Source of the DNA: Peribacillus asahii
GTDB taxonomy: Bacteria; Bacillota; Bacilli; Bacillales; DSM-1321
NCBI RefSeq assembly: GCF_003570725.1
Contig: NZ_QWVS01000059.1
Location: 25,328 to 89,327, forward strand
Reading direction: 5' to 3'
Length of the DNA stretch: 64,000 nucleotides
Shown here: one piece after another, positions 1 through 8,212 of the stretch
Numbering within the stretch: position 1 is the stretch's first letter
Layout of the letters: every line of letters begins with the position of its first letter
Program-made: the position numbers and the translations under genes
The notes under the pieces: model-generated
Database searches by the model: none
Told to the model about the DNA's origin: nothing
The model's input: only the letters and a program-made list of their open reading frames with translations

Positions 1-767
1 GCTGGCTTTATGAGGGAGCTCGCCCCGAAAATGCATTGAACAATCTGGATGTAGTTATTAATTTAGCTGGCGAATCTTTAAACAGCGGACGTTGGACAGC
101 CAAGCGTAAGCAGAAAATTACGGAAAGCCGACTGACTGCCACAAAAGAAATGAATCGGATTCTGGCCGCCTGCACACATAAACCTTCTGTTGTTATTAAC
201 GCGAGTGCAATTGGTGTATATGGAGTGTCTGATCAATTAACCTTCTCTGAAACAACAGAATCTATTGGGGAGGACTTTCTAGCACAAACGGTTAAGCTAT
301 GGGAACACGAAGCACTTCGCTCTAAGATATACAGCAATCGAGTTGTCCTAGCTCGATTCGGTTTAATTCTCGATCAACAAGGCGGGGCACTGCCAACGAT
401 GGTATTACCGTACAAGCTAATGGCTGGCGGCACAATAGGACGCGGAACTCAATGGCTCTCATGGATTCATATCCAAGATGTCATTCGTGGAATTCTTTTT
501 TGCATCGACCAACCTAAAATCTCTGGTCCCGTCAATTTTACCTCTCCAGAACCAACTCAAATGAAACCATTCGGGCAAATGATTAGTTCTATCACCCATC
601 GTCCACATTGGCTTCCTATACCGTCATTCGCACTTAAACTGGCTTTAGGTGAAATGAGCATGCTTGTTTTAGAAGGACAACGTGTACAACCAACTAAACT
701 ATTGCATCACCATTTTTCATTTTCTTACCCAACTTTAAAACAAGCCTTAACTGACCTTTTAACATAA
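1..767 (+). CDS. yfhF: TIGR01777-type NAD-dependent epimerase (YfhF-like), 5' end outside window
   Basis: This is an SDR-fold nucleotide-sugar epimerase-like protein of unknown substrate. The reading frame is open to the left edge (first full codon at base 3), so the N-terminal nucleotide-binding part is missing; the family is about 300 residues and about 255 are visible. Visible family features are VINLAGESL, the NASAIGVYG strand with its tyrosine, and a C-terminal DUF1731-like segment (PVNFTSPEP, then LVLEGQRVQPTKL). The TTG at 36 is an internal codon, not a start. Adjacency to yfhE and yfhD matches the B. subtilis yfhD-yfhE-yfhF neighbourhood, which supports the assignment. Identity is secure at family level; the enzymatic role is unknown. 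Confidence 0.85.
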   Translation, partial: WLYEGARPENALNNLDVVINLAGESLNSGRWTAKRKQKITESRLTATKEMNRILAACTHKPSVVINASAIGVYGVSDQLTFSETTESIGEDFLAQTVKLWEHEALRSKIYSNRVVLARFGLILDQQGGALPTMVLPYKLMAGGTIGRGTQWLSWIHIQDVIRGILFCIDQPKISGPVNFTSPEPTQMKPFGQMISSITHRPHWLPIPSFALKLALGEMSMLVLEGQRVQPTKLLHHHFSFSYPTLKQALTDLLT

Positions 768-769
768 TA

Positions 770-878
770 AAGTGAAACTTCCATTAGCGGGGGTTTTCCT
801 TCATCCCCCACCTACCTTCTTTGGTTCCTTATAAGGTTGAGGTGAAGTTCTTACTGCCCATTAAGTGCGGGATAAAGT
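770..878 (+). repeat. Dispersed hairpin element, copy A (shortened form)
   Basis: It begins AAGTGAAACTTCCAT and ends TTAAGTGCGGGATAAAGT, the same ends as copies at 7244-7389 and 59011-59156. It retains the 5' hairpin (GCGGGGG...CCCCCAC) but the central GGGCAGTTG part seen in the long copies is missing. It lies directly after the epimerase stop codon. No open frame is present. Family name unknown to me. Confidence 0.75.
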
Positions 879-957
879 TAAAAGAAAAAAATTCCTGATG
901 TATGTTTAGTTCATTTAAGGAAAAAATATAAATATTACCAAAATAGGAGATGATTAA

Positions 958-1083
958 ATGGCCAATAAAAAACATGAAAAATTAAAAACAAATTTAACTA
1001 GTACACAAGCCGTACTATACTCACGTGAATTTAAAAGCGCAGATCGTGCAGGCGGATTCACGGATAAGAGAGGTCGTCGTTAA
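958..1083 (+). CDS. yfhE: YfhE family small protein (41 aa)
   Basis: A 41-codon gene with AGGAG 7 bases before the ATG. The product is basic, starts MANKKHEKLK, has a central SSTQAVLYSREFK-like segment (here SXTQAVLYSREFK with T) and ends DKRGRR. This matches the small YfhE family, found in Bacillus beside yfhD and yfhF as here. The family has no established biochemical role. It has no signal peptide or membrane segment. It is probably co-transcribed with yfhD 30 bases downstream. Confidence 0.8.
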   Translation: MANKKHEKLKTNLTSTQAVLYSREFKSADRAGGFTDKRGRR

Positions 1084-1113
1084 CATCTAATCATCCTGAT
1101 AGGAGGTACTTCA

Positions 1114-1296
1114 ATGGGACAAAACCATAAACCTATTAAACGGAATAAAAACAACCAAGGACCATCACAATTTGAGAAAAACTTACAAAGTGATGGAATT
1201 GATGTGGAATACTCAGCAGAATTAGCAGATGCAGATGATTTAGAGGCACAAGCACGAGCAAATGCAGCTGATCAACGCGCCAAAAGAAATAAATAA
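1114..1296 (+). CDS. yfhD: YfhD family small protein (60 aa)
   Basis: A small hydrophilic protein preceded by a strong GGAGGT ribosome site 6 bases before the ATG. It has a basic N-terminus (HKPIKRNKN), an acidic middle (VEYSAELADADDLEAQ) and a basic end (ADQRAKRNK). This fits the YfhD family of short, Asn/Gln-rich proteins of sporulating bacilli. Function is not established. The order yfhE-yfhD beside the epimerase supports the call. Confidence 0.8.
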   Translation: MGQNHKPIKRNKNNQGPSQFEKNLQSDGIDVEYSAELADADDLEAQARANAADQRAKRNK

Positions 1297-1660
1297 TATA
1301 TAAAAGGCTTGCATAGAATCAATATGGGGCTGTCCCAAAAGTCATAAAAAAGGGCTTCCGGGGCAGCCTCTCCGTTTAGCTGAACAATCATTCTCCTCAG
1401 ATCATTACGTTTTGCCTTTGTTAAAGGACAAAAACTGGGAAATATTAAAGAATAGAGCTCTTCACTTTTACACACAGGTTTATCCACAGAACTGTTAGTA
1501 TTGTGGATATATTCTGAAAATATAGATAAATAATGAGCTGTAATTTCCATTTTACCAACATCATAATTATGGAAATTATGGATAACTTCGTGGATATTGT
1601 GGATAAACTCTACCGTTCATTTGTATCCCTTTATTTCTTTTGTGGATAATTTTTCGAAGT
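1297..1660. other. Gene-free spacer with a cluster of DnaA boxes and an IS-like end
   Basis: Perfect DnaA boxes (TTATCCACA or its complement) occur at 1490-1498, 1598-1606 and 1641-1649. One-mismatch copies are at 1502-1510 (TGTGGATAT) and 1577-1585 (TATGGATAA). At about 1326-1341 the sequence GGGGCTGTCCCAAAAG resembles termini of common Bacillus insertion sequences. An open frame on the minus strand (1272-1550) has no ribosome site and no recognisable protein features. Confidence 0.6.
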
Positions 1661-1698
1661 ACCTTTATGGGAAATAAATTTTAAGTTACTTATGCGAA

Positions 1699-1732
1699 AC
1701 AAAAAACTTTCCAAGTTGCGTTACTTGGAAAG
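1699..1732 (-). terminator. Rho-independent terminator
   Basis: A perfect 10-bp stem (1707-1716 with 1723-1732, CTTTCCAAGT) with a 6-base loop is followed on the minus strand by TTTTTTG. It sits 9 bases after the stop codon of the small gene at 1742-1930. Confidence 0.85.
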
Positions 1733-1741
1733 CTTTGAGCT

Positions 1742-1930
1742 TTAACTAATTAATTCGACTAAAGAATCAATCCTAATCCATATTTTCCTTAAACGATACT
1801 CATGTGCTTTCTCAAAAATTAACTTATTAGCTGCTTCATAATCCGTTTCTGCCTCTACTAGGCTGCGCCCTTCTAAAAACGTATTTTCATCAAAAAAAGC
1901 ATGCCAACTAATTTTAAATAACTTATTCAC
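1742..1930 (-). CDS. Small conserved-looking protein of unknown function (62 aa)
   Basis: The gene starts with GTG, preceded by GGGGGAATAAG, and is followed at once by a strong terminator, which supports it as a real transcription unit. The product is soluble and mixed-charge. It has an aromatic N-terminal strand (KISWHAFFDENTF), an alpha-helical middle (AETDYEAANKLIFEKA) and an Arg/Ile-rich C-terminal segment. No membrane segment or known motif is visible. I do not recognise the family. It stands alone between the DnaA-box spacer and the LysR gene. Confidence 0.6.
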   Translation of the reverse strand: MNKLFKISWHAFFDENTFLEGRSLVEAETDYEAANKLIFEKAHEYRLRKIWIRIDSLVELIS

Positions 1931-2219
1931 CTTATTCCCCCGCTTCTACCCTCTATACTAGCACCTTATTTATAGTATTTATCGGTTGCTCCCTTCAATA
2001 TTTAAAGAAATCTACCAGATTATCTAGGAAATTTAACATAGTACAAAAAACCTTAAACCTTTCGTAAATCATAAAGATATCTATATAAATCCAAATTCAT
2101 TTTCTAACATGCCCCCAATTTAGAAGTCCCCCTCTTTTCTACAACTCAAAAATTTACATTCCTATGACGATATGTGTACAATAAGAAATGATTGACCTAA
2201 AGAAAAGCAGGTGACGGCA

Positions 2220-3119
2220 TTGGATATCAAACATTTACAGTACTTTATTCAAGTAACACACTTCAATAGCTTTACTAAAGCCGCCGAACATTTATACATT
2301 ACTCAGCCTACGATTAGCAAAATGATTAAAAACCTTGAAACCGAATTAGGTGTAGAACTTTTTGATCGCTCACGTAAGCAATTAACACTTACCGATGCCG
2401 GACGAGTCGTACTCGAACAAGCAAAATTAATCGATAAGGCATTTAGCAATTTAGAAACAGAAATGGAATATCTATCGGGCTTGAAAAAAGGACATATTCG
2501 ACTAGGATTACCCCCAATTATCGATGCTTCCTTTTTCCCAAAAATTATCGGCCGCTTTCATGAGGAGTATCCAAATATTACACTCCAATTAATAGAAGAT
2601 GGTTCGAAGAAAATACAAGAGGCTGTAGAAAATGATTTACTTGATATCGGTGTAATTGCTTTCCCTACTAATACTGAGCTTTTTCACTCTTTTGCATTTT
2701 TAGAAGAAGATATTCGATTAATCCTCCATCCGGAACATCCACTAGCTCAAACTGAAGAAGTTGATTTAGGAGCTCTGGCTCAAGAGGACTTTATTCTTTT
2801 TAATAAGGAATTCATACTGCGTGACCTTGTCGTCTCCTCCTGTGAGGCAGCTGGCTTTACCCCTCGTGTTATGTCAGAGAGTTCACGTTGGGACTTTCTT
2901 GAGGAGATGGTAGCCTGCAAACTAGGTATTACACTATTACCCGAAAGTCTATGCAGTCACTTACAAAATGACGTTTGTTCTGTAAAAGTCATTAACCCAT
3001 CTATAAAGTGGAAGCTAGGAGTCATTTGGAGTAAAAATCGTCATCTATCCTTTGCAGCTAAAGAATGGCTGCGCTTTGCAAAACAAGTATTAATCGAGCC
3101 AAAGCTAGATACAGATTAA
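2220..3119 (+). CDS. LysR-family transcription regulator (CidR-like)
   Basis: A typical LysR regulator of about 299 residues. The N-terminal winged helix-turn-helix (residues 1-60, LDIKHLQYF...FTKAAEHLYITQPTIS) is followed by a periplasmic-binding-like effector domain. I place the start at the TTG at 2220 because AGGTGA lies 5 bases before it and the family begins MDIKHL; the upstream GTG at 2211 has no ribosome site. Similarity to CidR (YwbI) of B. subtilis, which controls cidAB holin-like genes in response to acetate, is suggested by the N-terminus and the LKKG-xIRLGLPP junction. No cidAB lies nearby, so the target is unknown. Confidence 0.8.
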   Translation: MDIKHLQYFIQVTHFNSFTKAAEHLYITQPTISKMIKNLETELGVELFDRSRKQLTLTDAGRVVLEQAKLIDKAFSNLETEMEYLSGLKKGHIRLGLPPIIDASFFPKIIGRFHEEYPNITLQLIEDGSKKIQEAVENDLLDIGVIAFPTNTELFHSFAFLEEDIRLILHPEHPLAQTEEVDLGALAQEDFILFNKEFILRDLVVSSCEAAGFTPRVMSESSRWDFLEEMVACKLGITLLPESLCSHLQNDVCSVKVINPSIKWKLGVIWSKNRHLSFAAKEWLRFAKQVLIEPKLDTD

Positions 3120-3292
3120 TCTTCCTTTCAAATCTATGAATGGACTATTCATCAAACCTGAACCATAGATAAAAGCTATAGTTATAATGAATTATAACCA
3201 TTTTACTTTCTATAGAAGCAGGAGTAGACTGTTTATGAATATAAGCATTGTGAAATTGGAACCTATTTTTTCATAGTACGAAAGGAGATATT

Positions 3293-3664
3293 ATGGTCAC
3301 TTTATCAAGTGTAGATGAGTTGCAAACAACCGAAGAGGCCCTGGAGAAAATTAAAAATTCTTACCCCGAGTTATTTAAGAAATTACTCCATATCGTTGGC
3401 TTAACACGCGCTTTTCAATTTAAGTATCAATATATGGGCTGTTTGATTATGGACGAGGACGCAAGCGAATTTACCCCTGAATTTGTAATGCCCTCTGTCA
3501 TTAGTCTATATAAAGAAGAAATACAAAAATTAAAAGATGATCCAGATATCCATATTTTACAAAAAACTTTCGTTGACTATGAAACAATTGGATATGCCAA
3601 AATAAGCATGTTGGTGCTTGGACAAAGCCCTGAATCGCTTCTCGGTGCTTCATACATTAAATAA
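3293..3664 (+). CDS. Hypothetical protein (123 aa)
   Basis: A soluble, helix-rich acidic protein with AAAGGAG 6 bases before the ATG. It opens with a Glu-rich helix (DELQTTEEALEKIKNSYPELF), has a central FQFKYQYMGCLIMDEDASE segment, and ends with a hydrophobic turn (YAKISMLVLGQSPESLLG). No signal peptide or membrane span is visible. I do not recognise the family. It is a single-gene unit ending at the terminator at 3686. Confidence 0.6.
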   Translation: MVTLSSVDELQTTEEALEKIKNSYPELFKKLLHIVGLTRAFQFKYQYMGCLIMDEDASEFTPEFVMPSVISLYKEEIQKLKDDPDIHILQKTFVDYETIGYAKISMLVLGQSPESLLGASYIK

Positions 3665-3685
3665 ATTACCCCTTACTTGTTCCCA

Positions 3686-3720
3686 GAACCCTCTTCTGAT
3701 TTCAGAAGAGGGTTCGTTCT
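3686..3720 (+). terminator. Strong hairpin terminator
   Basis: A 14-bp perfect stem (3686-3699 with 3702-3715, GAACCCTCTTCTGA) followed by TTCGTTCT. It closes the 3293-3664 gene. Confidence 0.75.
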
Positions 3721-3740
3721 ATATTATCCAACTAAACATA

Positions 3741-3777
3741 AAAACAACAATCCCTTTAATTAGAGATTGCTGTTTTT
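3741..3777 (-). terminator. Terminator of the AI-2E-family gene
   Basis: Imperfect stem AAACAGCAATC with GGATTGTTGTTT, with a T-rich exit on the minus strand. It lies 3 bases after the stop codon at 3780. Confidence 0.65.
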
Positions 3778-3779
3778 AT

Positions 3780-4823
3780 TTAACGAGTTGCTTTAGGATT
3801 ATCCTCATGAATATCCAACATATCTAATACGAAGATAAAGATTGGAATCCCGATAATTAATCCCCAAATACCAAGGAAGTGTTCCGAAAAGATAAGTACG
3901 ATAAAAGTAAAAAATGTTGGTAAATTCGTCTTAGCAGACATAAACTTCGGATTTAAAATATAACTTTCTAAAGCATGGATGACAGCAACCATGATTAATA
4001 CAGCAATAACCATTGAGATCCCGCCTATACTATAGGCAATCATACTAAGTGGAATAAGTGAAATAATTACACCTGCTACCGGAATTAATCCTAAAAAGAA
4101 AATCATAACACCGAGTCCTATTAACTGAGGGAAACCCATTATCCACAGGAAAGTGATAGAAAGGACCGCGTTTGTTATTGCAATTAAAAATTGAACTTCA
4201 ATTACTTTTCCGAATGAATTCACAAACTTTCTACCAAAATGCTCGATATTTAAAAAGAAGCTACTGAATTTTCCTCGTTTAAATTTAGAGGTAAAACGAA
4301 TAATTTTATCCTTTTCTAATAAGAAGAACAGGCTCAATAAGATGGAAAGGAATATTTGGAGAGTTAACTTCCCAAGGTCTGCAACATATAAATAAACAAA
4401 GTTCACTTGCTTTTGAAAATCAAGCGGTGTTTCTACATCATTCATGTATGAAATAATATACTTAATGATGCGACTATCAGGTGGATTTTGGAAGAAAAAC
4501 ACAATTTGCTTCACTAATTCTGTTAATTGCATCGTAATGATCGGTAAATATTTATATAACACAATGCCTAACGAAGACAGTACAATAGAATATAAAAATA
4601 CAATGACTACTTTAGAGTTAATCCGAATGACTTTATTTAGTTGGGTCGTTATAAATCTCTCTAATCTGCCCATAAGAAATGTAAAAATAAAAGTAAACAA
4701 TAATAAGTTAAGCATACTTCCAATACTCATTAAAAATATAACAACAACGACTAATGCAATCAGTCTTGAAAAACCTTTACTTTGTAAATATTCTTTGACC
4801 ACTAACCTATCCCCTAACTTCAT
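3780..4823 (-). CDS. AI-2E family (PF01594) membrane protein
   Basis: A 347-residue polytopic membrane protein with the AI-2E/UPF0118 architecture. There is a pair of hydrophobic segments at residues 18-50, another near 70-90, a cytoplasmic middle, and a cluster of four to five spans in the C-terminal 150 residues (LIGLGVMIFFLGLIPVAG is the family's conserved stretch). Members export or facilitate movement of small solutes; some act as sodium/proton antiporters, and the autoinducer-2 role is proven only for a few. B. subtilis has several paralogues (YtvI, YubA, YueF, YrrI, YdbI), and I cannot say which is closest. It is monocistronic with its own terminator. Confidence 0.85.
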   Translation of the reverse strand: MKLGDRLVVKEYLQSKGFSRLIALVVVVIFLMSIGSMLNLLLFTFIFTFLMGRLERFITTQLNKVIRINSKVVIVFLYSIVLSSLGIVLYKYLPIITMQLTELVKQIVFFFQNPPDSRIIKYIISYMNDVETPLDFQKQVNFVYLYVADLGKLTLQIFLSILLSLFFLLEKDKIIRFTSKFKRGKFSSFFLNIEHFGRKFVNSFGKVIEVQFLIAITNAVLSITFLWIMGFPQLIGLGVMIFFLGLIPVAGVIISLIPLSMIAYSIGGISMVIAVLIMVAVIHALESYILNPKFMSAKTNLPTFFTFIVLIFSEHFLGIWGLIIGIPIFIFVLDMLDIHEDNPKATR

Positions 4824-5036
4824 TTTGGCATATTCATCCCTACTCTATATATCTTACACAGATTAAGACAACTGTACTACTGATAGCCTTTATACAATAT
4901 TTAGAAAAACTATCTCTACTTCTTCTTTTAGTGGTCGCACTTCATAACTATTCTAGAGCCTAAATAATGCTCCAAATGTTATCAAAAAAATCCCCTATAT
5001 TAAGAATGTATAGAAATATCCGCTTTACAACAAATA

Positions 5037-5267
5037 CTAATCTTCATCCTTCACATCAATATCCTCTGGAATAGGTTCATTTAAATACTCGGCAACCTGT
5101 TTTTTATAGGTCTCCAATTGTTCAAAATGTGTGTTAAATTGGTCTTTATAAATTAAATACTGTTCACCGTCATGAACAGCCCGTATTTTATTTTGTAAAA
5201 TTAAGCTTTTAATATGTGATTCTGATAATGATATATACTCTGCTGTTTCTTTCACTGTTAAATACAT
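5037..5267 (-). CDS. Excisionase-type (MerR-like HTH) DNA-binding protein, 76 aa
   Basis: The first 45 residues are a classic HTH_17/excisionase motif (MYLTVKETAEYISLSESHIKSLI, split here by reading; then an IYKDQF strand). A helix (FEQLETYKKQVAEYL) and an acidic tail (PEDIDVKDED) follow. Such domains bind DNA as small winged helices. No integrase or attachment site lies nearby, so this is more likely a stand-alone host regulator than a phage excisionase. Stop at 5037, start ATG at 5267 with GGGAG upstream. Confidence 0.75.
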   Translation of the reverse strand: MYLTVKETAEYISLSESHIKSLILQNKIRAVHDGEQYLIYKDQFNTHFEQLETYKKQVAEYLNEPIPEDIDVKDED

Positions 5268-5363
5268 ACCCTCACTCCCTCTATTATTACTATACTAGAA
5301 AAAGCTAGGATTTTCACGTTCCTAAGAACTATTTTACAGATAATTTTTCTTCCCAATCAGACA

Positions 5364-5390
5364 CAAAAAAAAGCCTAGTCGTGACTAAGC
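5364..5390 (-). terminator. Terminator of the xpaC-yaaN operon
   Basis: Stem GCTTAGTC / GACTAGGC followed on the minus strand by eight T residues. It lies 18 bases after the yaaN stop codon. Confidence 0.8.
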
Positions 5391-5408
5391 TTTCACCATA
5401 CAAACAAT

Positions 5409-6569
5409 CTATTCGCCTCTAATCTCTAACAGCTTTTGCTTTAACTCGGTTTCCATAGAAGCTAGTTCGTGCTCTGCTTGACGACGCTTCATACGGCCTT
5501 CCTCCTGAATTTTCAGCGTTTCTTCCAACGTAGAAATTAAACTTGCCTGCGTTTTCTTTAATGTTTCAATATCAACAAGACCTCTTTCATTTTCTCTTGC
5601 CGTTTCAATCGTATTTGTTTTTAATAGTTCTGCATTTTTCAAAAGCAAGTCATTCGTTGTTTTGGAAACTTGCTTCTGAGCTTCAAGTGCATGGCGCTGT
5701 CTAACAAGAGTGAGCGCAATAGCTACTTGATTTTTCCACAACGGAATAGCGGTCATAATAGACGATTGAATTTTCTCTACTAATGCCTGATTAGTATTCT
5801 GAATTAAGCGAATTTGAGGCGCACTTTGAATCGTAATTTCTCGACTTAATTTTAAATCATGCAAACGTTTATCAAGCCGATCCGCAAATTGAATCATATC
5901 ATTGACTTCTTGAAATTTCATTTGATCATTGGATAGTTGTGCCGATTGTTTCAGCTCTGGAATGGTCTTATTATACAATTCTTCAAGCTTAATTTCACCT
6001 GCAGCAATATATACATTCAATGCATGAAAATAATCTTTATTCGTTTCATATAATTTTTCTAAAATAGCAATATCCGATAATAAGACATTTTTACTTCGAT
6101 CAAGCTTAACGCTAATTCGATCAATTTGTGCACCGGTCTTTTGATACTTAGACATCATCTCTTGAACAGATCCTGAAACCTTGCCAAATAATTTTCCGAA
6201 AAACGATTGCTTCTCTGGCTTTAATTCATCAGGGCTCACTTCATTAAGTTTCTTCATTAAATCACTGATAATTTCGCCAACCTCGCCAATATCTTTCTTT
6301 TGAACATGATCCAGCATGGAATGCGAAAAGGTTAACAGTTTTGCTTGCGCGGGTGTTCCATATGAAATCATCGCCTGGTGGTCTTTTGGATTAATTTGTT
6401 CAGCTAACTGATAAGCTTTTGCCCTATTCTCTTCTGGAATTACATCAATTAGTCTAACAGGTTTGGATTCTTCTACCGGACTTTCCATAATGACCTTCTG
6501 CTCTCCAAATGGGTCCGCCAATAAGTCATCTAGTAGATTGTCATTTTTAGGAAAATTACTTTCACTCAT
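5409..6569 (-). CDS. yaaN: TelA/YaaN family toxic-anion resistance protein
   Basis: A 386-residue cytoplasmic protein of the TelA family (PF05816), linked to tellurite, nisin and cell-envelope stress tolerance. The N-terminus is acidic and disordered. The core is a long alpha-helical coiled coil containing the family's [20 protein letters not shown] and [12 protein letters not shown] segments; a charged helix closes the chain. The mechanism is unknown. It overlaps xpaC by 4 bases (ATGA), so the pair is translationally coupled, as in B. subtilis xpaC-yaaN. Confidence 0.9.
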   Translation of the reverse strand: MSESNFPKNDNLLDDLLADPFGEQKVIMESPVEESKPVRLIDVIPEENRAKAYQLAEQINPKDHQAMISYGTPAQAKLLTFSHSMLDHVQKKDIGEVGEIISDLMKKLNEVSPDELKPEKQSFFGKLFGKVSGSVQEMMSKYQKTGAQIDRISVKLDRSKNVLLSDIAILEKLYETNKDYFHALNVYIAAGEIKLEELYNKTIPELKQSAQLSNDQMKFQEVNDMIQFADRLDKRLHDLKLSREITIQSAPQIRLIQNTNQALVEKIQSSIMTAIPLWKNQVAIALTLVRQRHALEAQKQVSKTTNDLLLKNAELLKTNTIETARENERGLVDIETLKKTQASLISTLEETLKIQEEGRMKRRQAEHELASMETELKQKLLEIRGE

Positions 6570-7222
6570 TTAGATCTCCTACTTTCATCAGGTAATTCTA
6601 ATTCCTTCTTCCTATTAATCGATTGCTTGGCCACGTCTAATTCAAAATGCAAATCCTCAATATCTTCAGCAAGCATCTGATATAAATCTTGCTCCACCGT
6701 TTTTGTCAACTCATCAAGCGTCTGACGTGTTTCAACTAAAGATCGATTTAATTCTTTACTTTTAGTAAGCTGCCGTGATAAAAACGCATATTTCTCTGAT
6801 AACTCAACAATCGAGTCTAAATGCGAAAAATAAAACGGCTCCCCCTTATAAAATCGCTTCGGTTCATGTTTTGTTAAGCTATATATTCTCTTTAGTAAAC
6901 GCATAAGCTCAATTCTTTGTTTCAAGGAAGAGATATGGCGAATAGTTAAAAGCGTTTTATTAATACGAGATATTTTTTCTTTTGCCTCAGTTAAATTTCT
7001 TCTTATATATTGATATTCTTTGCGTGTTAAACCGTGCTTTCTTACAAATCGCTGTTGTAAAAAGAAAGACGTAGCTCCATACAAAATAGCTCCTCCAGCT
7101 ATTGCAGCGACTGTAGATAACATAGAAGTTAAATCAAAAGCAAAGAAACTCGCAAGCCACACAAGAAACGCACCCGGCAGTGCGATTAATAATTGAATGA
7201 AAACAGCTAAAAATCTGTTCAT
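6566..7222 (-). CDS. xpaC: XpaC-family membrane protein
   Basis: A 218-residue protein named for hydrolysis of bromo-chloro-indolyl phosphate; the true role is unknown. Two adjacent membrane spans at residues 5-50 ([19 protein letters not shown] and the following [17 protein letters not shown]) are followed by a cytoplasmic charged helical domain (residues 55-218). I start it at the ATG at 7222, with AGGAG 11 bases upstream. A longer frame reaching 7282 runs into the dispersed repeat (copy B), and its extra residues are repeat sequence, not protein. It probably works with YaaN at the membrane. Confidence 0.85.
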   Translation of the reverse strand: MNRFLAVFIQLLIALPGAFLVWLASFFAFDLTSMLSTVAAIAGGAILYGATSFFLQQRFVRKHGLTRKEYQYIRRNLTEAKEKISRINKTLLTIRHISSLKQRIELMRLLKRIYSLTKHEPKRFYKGEPFYFSHLDSIVELSEKYAFLSRQLTKSKELNRSLVETRQTLDELTKTVEQDLYQMLAEDIEDLHFELDVAKQSINRKKELELPDESRRSK

Positions 7223-7243
7223 TATAAGGACACTCCTGACATA

Positions 7244-7389
7244 TAAAGTGAAACTTCCCTCGGTGGGAGGGTTTATCCCCACTGAGGGTTAGTTGAACCA
7301 ATCGGACCTTTACGGGCAATTGACCTCCACCTCATAATTTGGAGGTGGAGGTCTTACTGCCGTTAAGTGTGGGGTAAAGTGAAACTTTT
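7244..7389 (+). repeat. Dispersed hairpin element, copy B (full length, 146 bp)
   Basis: It runs from AAAGTGAAACTTCC to GGGTAAAGTGAAACTTTTA, so the AAAGTGAAACTT motif occurs at both ends. Inside are two strong hairpins. The first is CCCTCGGTGGGA with TCCCCACTGAGGG. The second is GACCTCCACCTC with GAGGTGGAGGTC, enclosed by CGGGCAAT and TTACTGCCG. It lies between xpaC and the coiled-coil gene and overlaps the false 5' extension of xpaC. Confidence 0.8.
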
Positions 7390-7613
7390 ATCACTGAAAT
7401 ATATACTTAATTTATTATACGGATGTAACAATATGAAGTTTCACTTCTTTTTACAATTTTAACGATATACGATTCTTTACATTTCTGCAAATTTTAATTA
7501 AATACGCTCTTTCTCTCGCTTTTCCTCCTCATTTAGACGTTTACCCAATCACTCTGCCCATCTCTGCATACTGTATAAGGAATTTACCTAGATATCAAAA
7601 GGAGAGCTGCAAT

Positions 7614-8159
7614 ATGAACCCATATAATTATTATCCTGAGTATTATACGCCTTATCAACCTGCACCGCATATGTCTTATCCAAATTATCCATACGCTCCG
7701 CAACCGAATATCCCACAACCAGACCTTTATGAAGCAGAACGCACAGAATCAACGATGTATGAAGTAGATCAAGTCGAATCGTATACGTCTTATCCAAATC
7801 ACCCATATGCGTCGCAACCCAATATTCCACAACCAGACCTTTATGAAACAGAACGCATGGAATCAACAATGTATGAACTAGATCAAGTTGAACCAGATAT
7901 ATCTGAATATGAAATAGATCGCCAACCACCTCAAGCTCAAGGTCTTGAAAGAAGACTACGGGAATTAGAAAGAAGAGATGAACAGCAATCACGAGAAATC
8001 ACTCGCTTGAACCGAGAAATTACACGTATTAATCGTGAAGTTACTCGTCTTAGCCAGAGTGATGAGCGTCAAAATCGCCGATTAAACCGATTAAATCAAC
8101 GTCTACGTGCCGTTGAAAACCGCTTGAACATTCCATTTAGTGCACAAGACGGATTCTAA
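7614..8159 (+). CDS. Tyr/Pro-rich coiled-coil protein with an internal 38-residue duplication
   Basis: A 181-residue protein with two parts. Residues 1-100 are rich in Tyr, Pro and Asn (YNYYPEYYTPYQPAP) and contain a tandem duplication of 38 residues (SYPNYPYAPQPNIPQPDLY... and SYPNHPYASQPNIPQPDLY..., divided for length). Residues 105-172 form a strongly predicted Arg/Glu coiled coil (LERRLRELERRDEQQ, LNREITRINREVTRL). No signal peptide is present. The composition recalls spore-coat or coat-assembly proteins, but that is inference. The start has AAAGGAGAGC 7 bases upstream; a terminator follows at 8169. Confidence 0.7.
   Translation: MNPYNYYPEYYTPYQPAPHMSYPNYPYAPQPNIPQPDLYEAERTESTMYEVDQVESYTSYPNHPYASQPNIPQPDLYETERMESTMYELDQVEPDISEYEIDRQPPQAQGLERRLRELERRDEQQSREITRLNREITRINREVTRLSQSDERQNRRLNRLNQRLRAVENRLNIPFSAQDGF
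7674..7901 (+). repeat. In-frame tandem duplication, 2 x 114 bp
   Basis: Unit 1 is 7674-7787 and unit 2 is 7788-7901, both starting TCTTATCCAAAT. They are closely similar at DNA level, so the duplication is fairly recent. Each encodes 38 residues of the coiled-coil protein's N-terminal region. Confidence 0.8.
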
Positions 8160-8168
8160 TACTAATTT

Positions 8169-8206
8169 AGCAGCAAAAGTTTAATCGCTTTTGCTGCTGT
8201 TTTATT
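8169..8206 (+). terminator. Rho-independent terminator
   Basis: An 11-bp stem AGCAGCAAAAG (8169-8179 with 8188-8198) followed by GTTTTATT. Confidence 0.85.
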
Positions 8207-8212
8207 CCATAG

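Noticed and set aside
1272..1550. Minus-strand open frame of 92 codons
   Set aside because: Overlaps the end of yfhD and the DnaA-box cluster, has no ribosome site, and its residues look like random translation of a spacer.
5037..5267. Excisionase-type gene as evidence of a prophage
   Set aside because: No integrase, attachment repeats or phage genes in the window; the HTH type is also common in host regulators.
7223..7319. Upstream extension of xpaC and a second frame there
   Set aside because: Both read through the dispersed repeat; the ATG at 7222 has a ribosome site and gives the normal XpaC N-terminus.
7588..7992. Minus-strand frame opposite the Tyr/Pro-rich protein gene
   Set aside because: Shadow of the duplicated repeat units on the other strand; no ribosome site, and the plus-strand gene has a good one plus a terminator.
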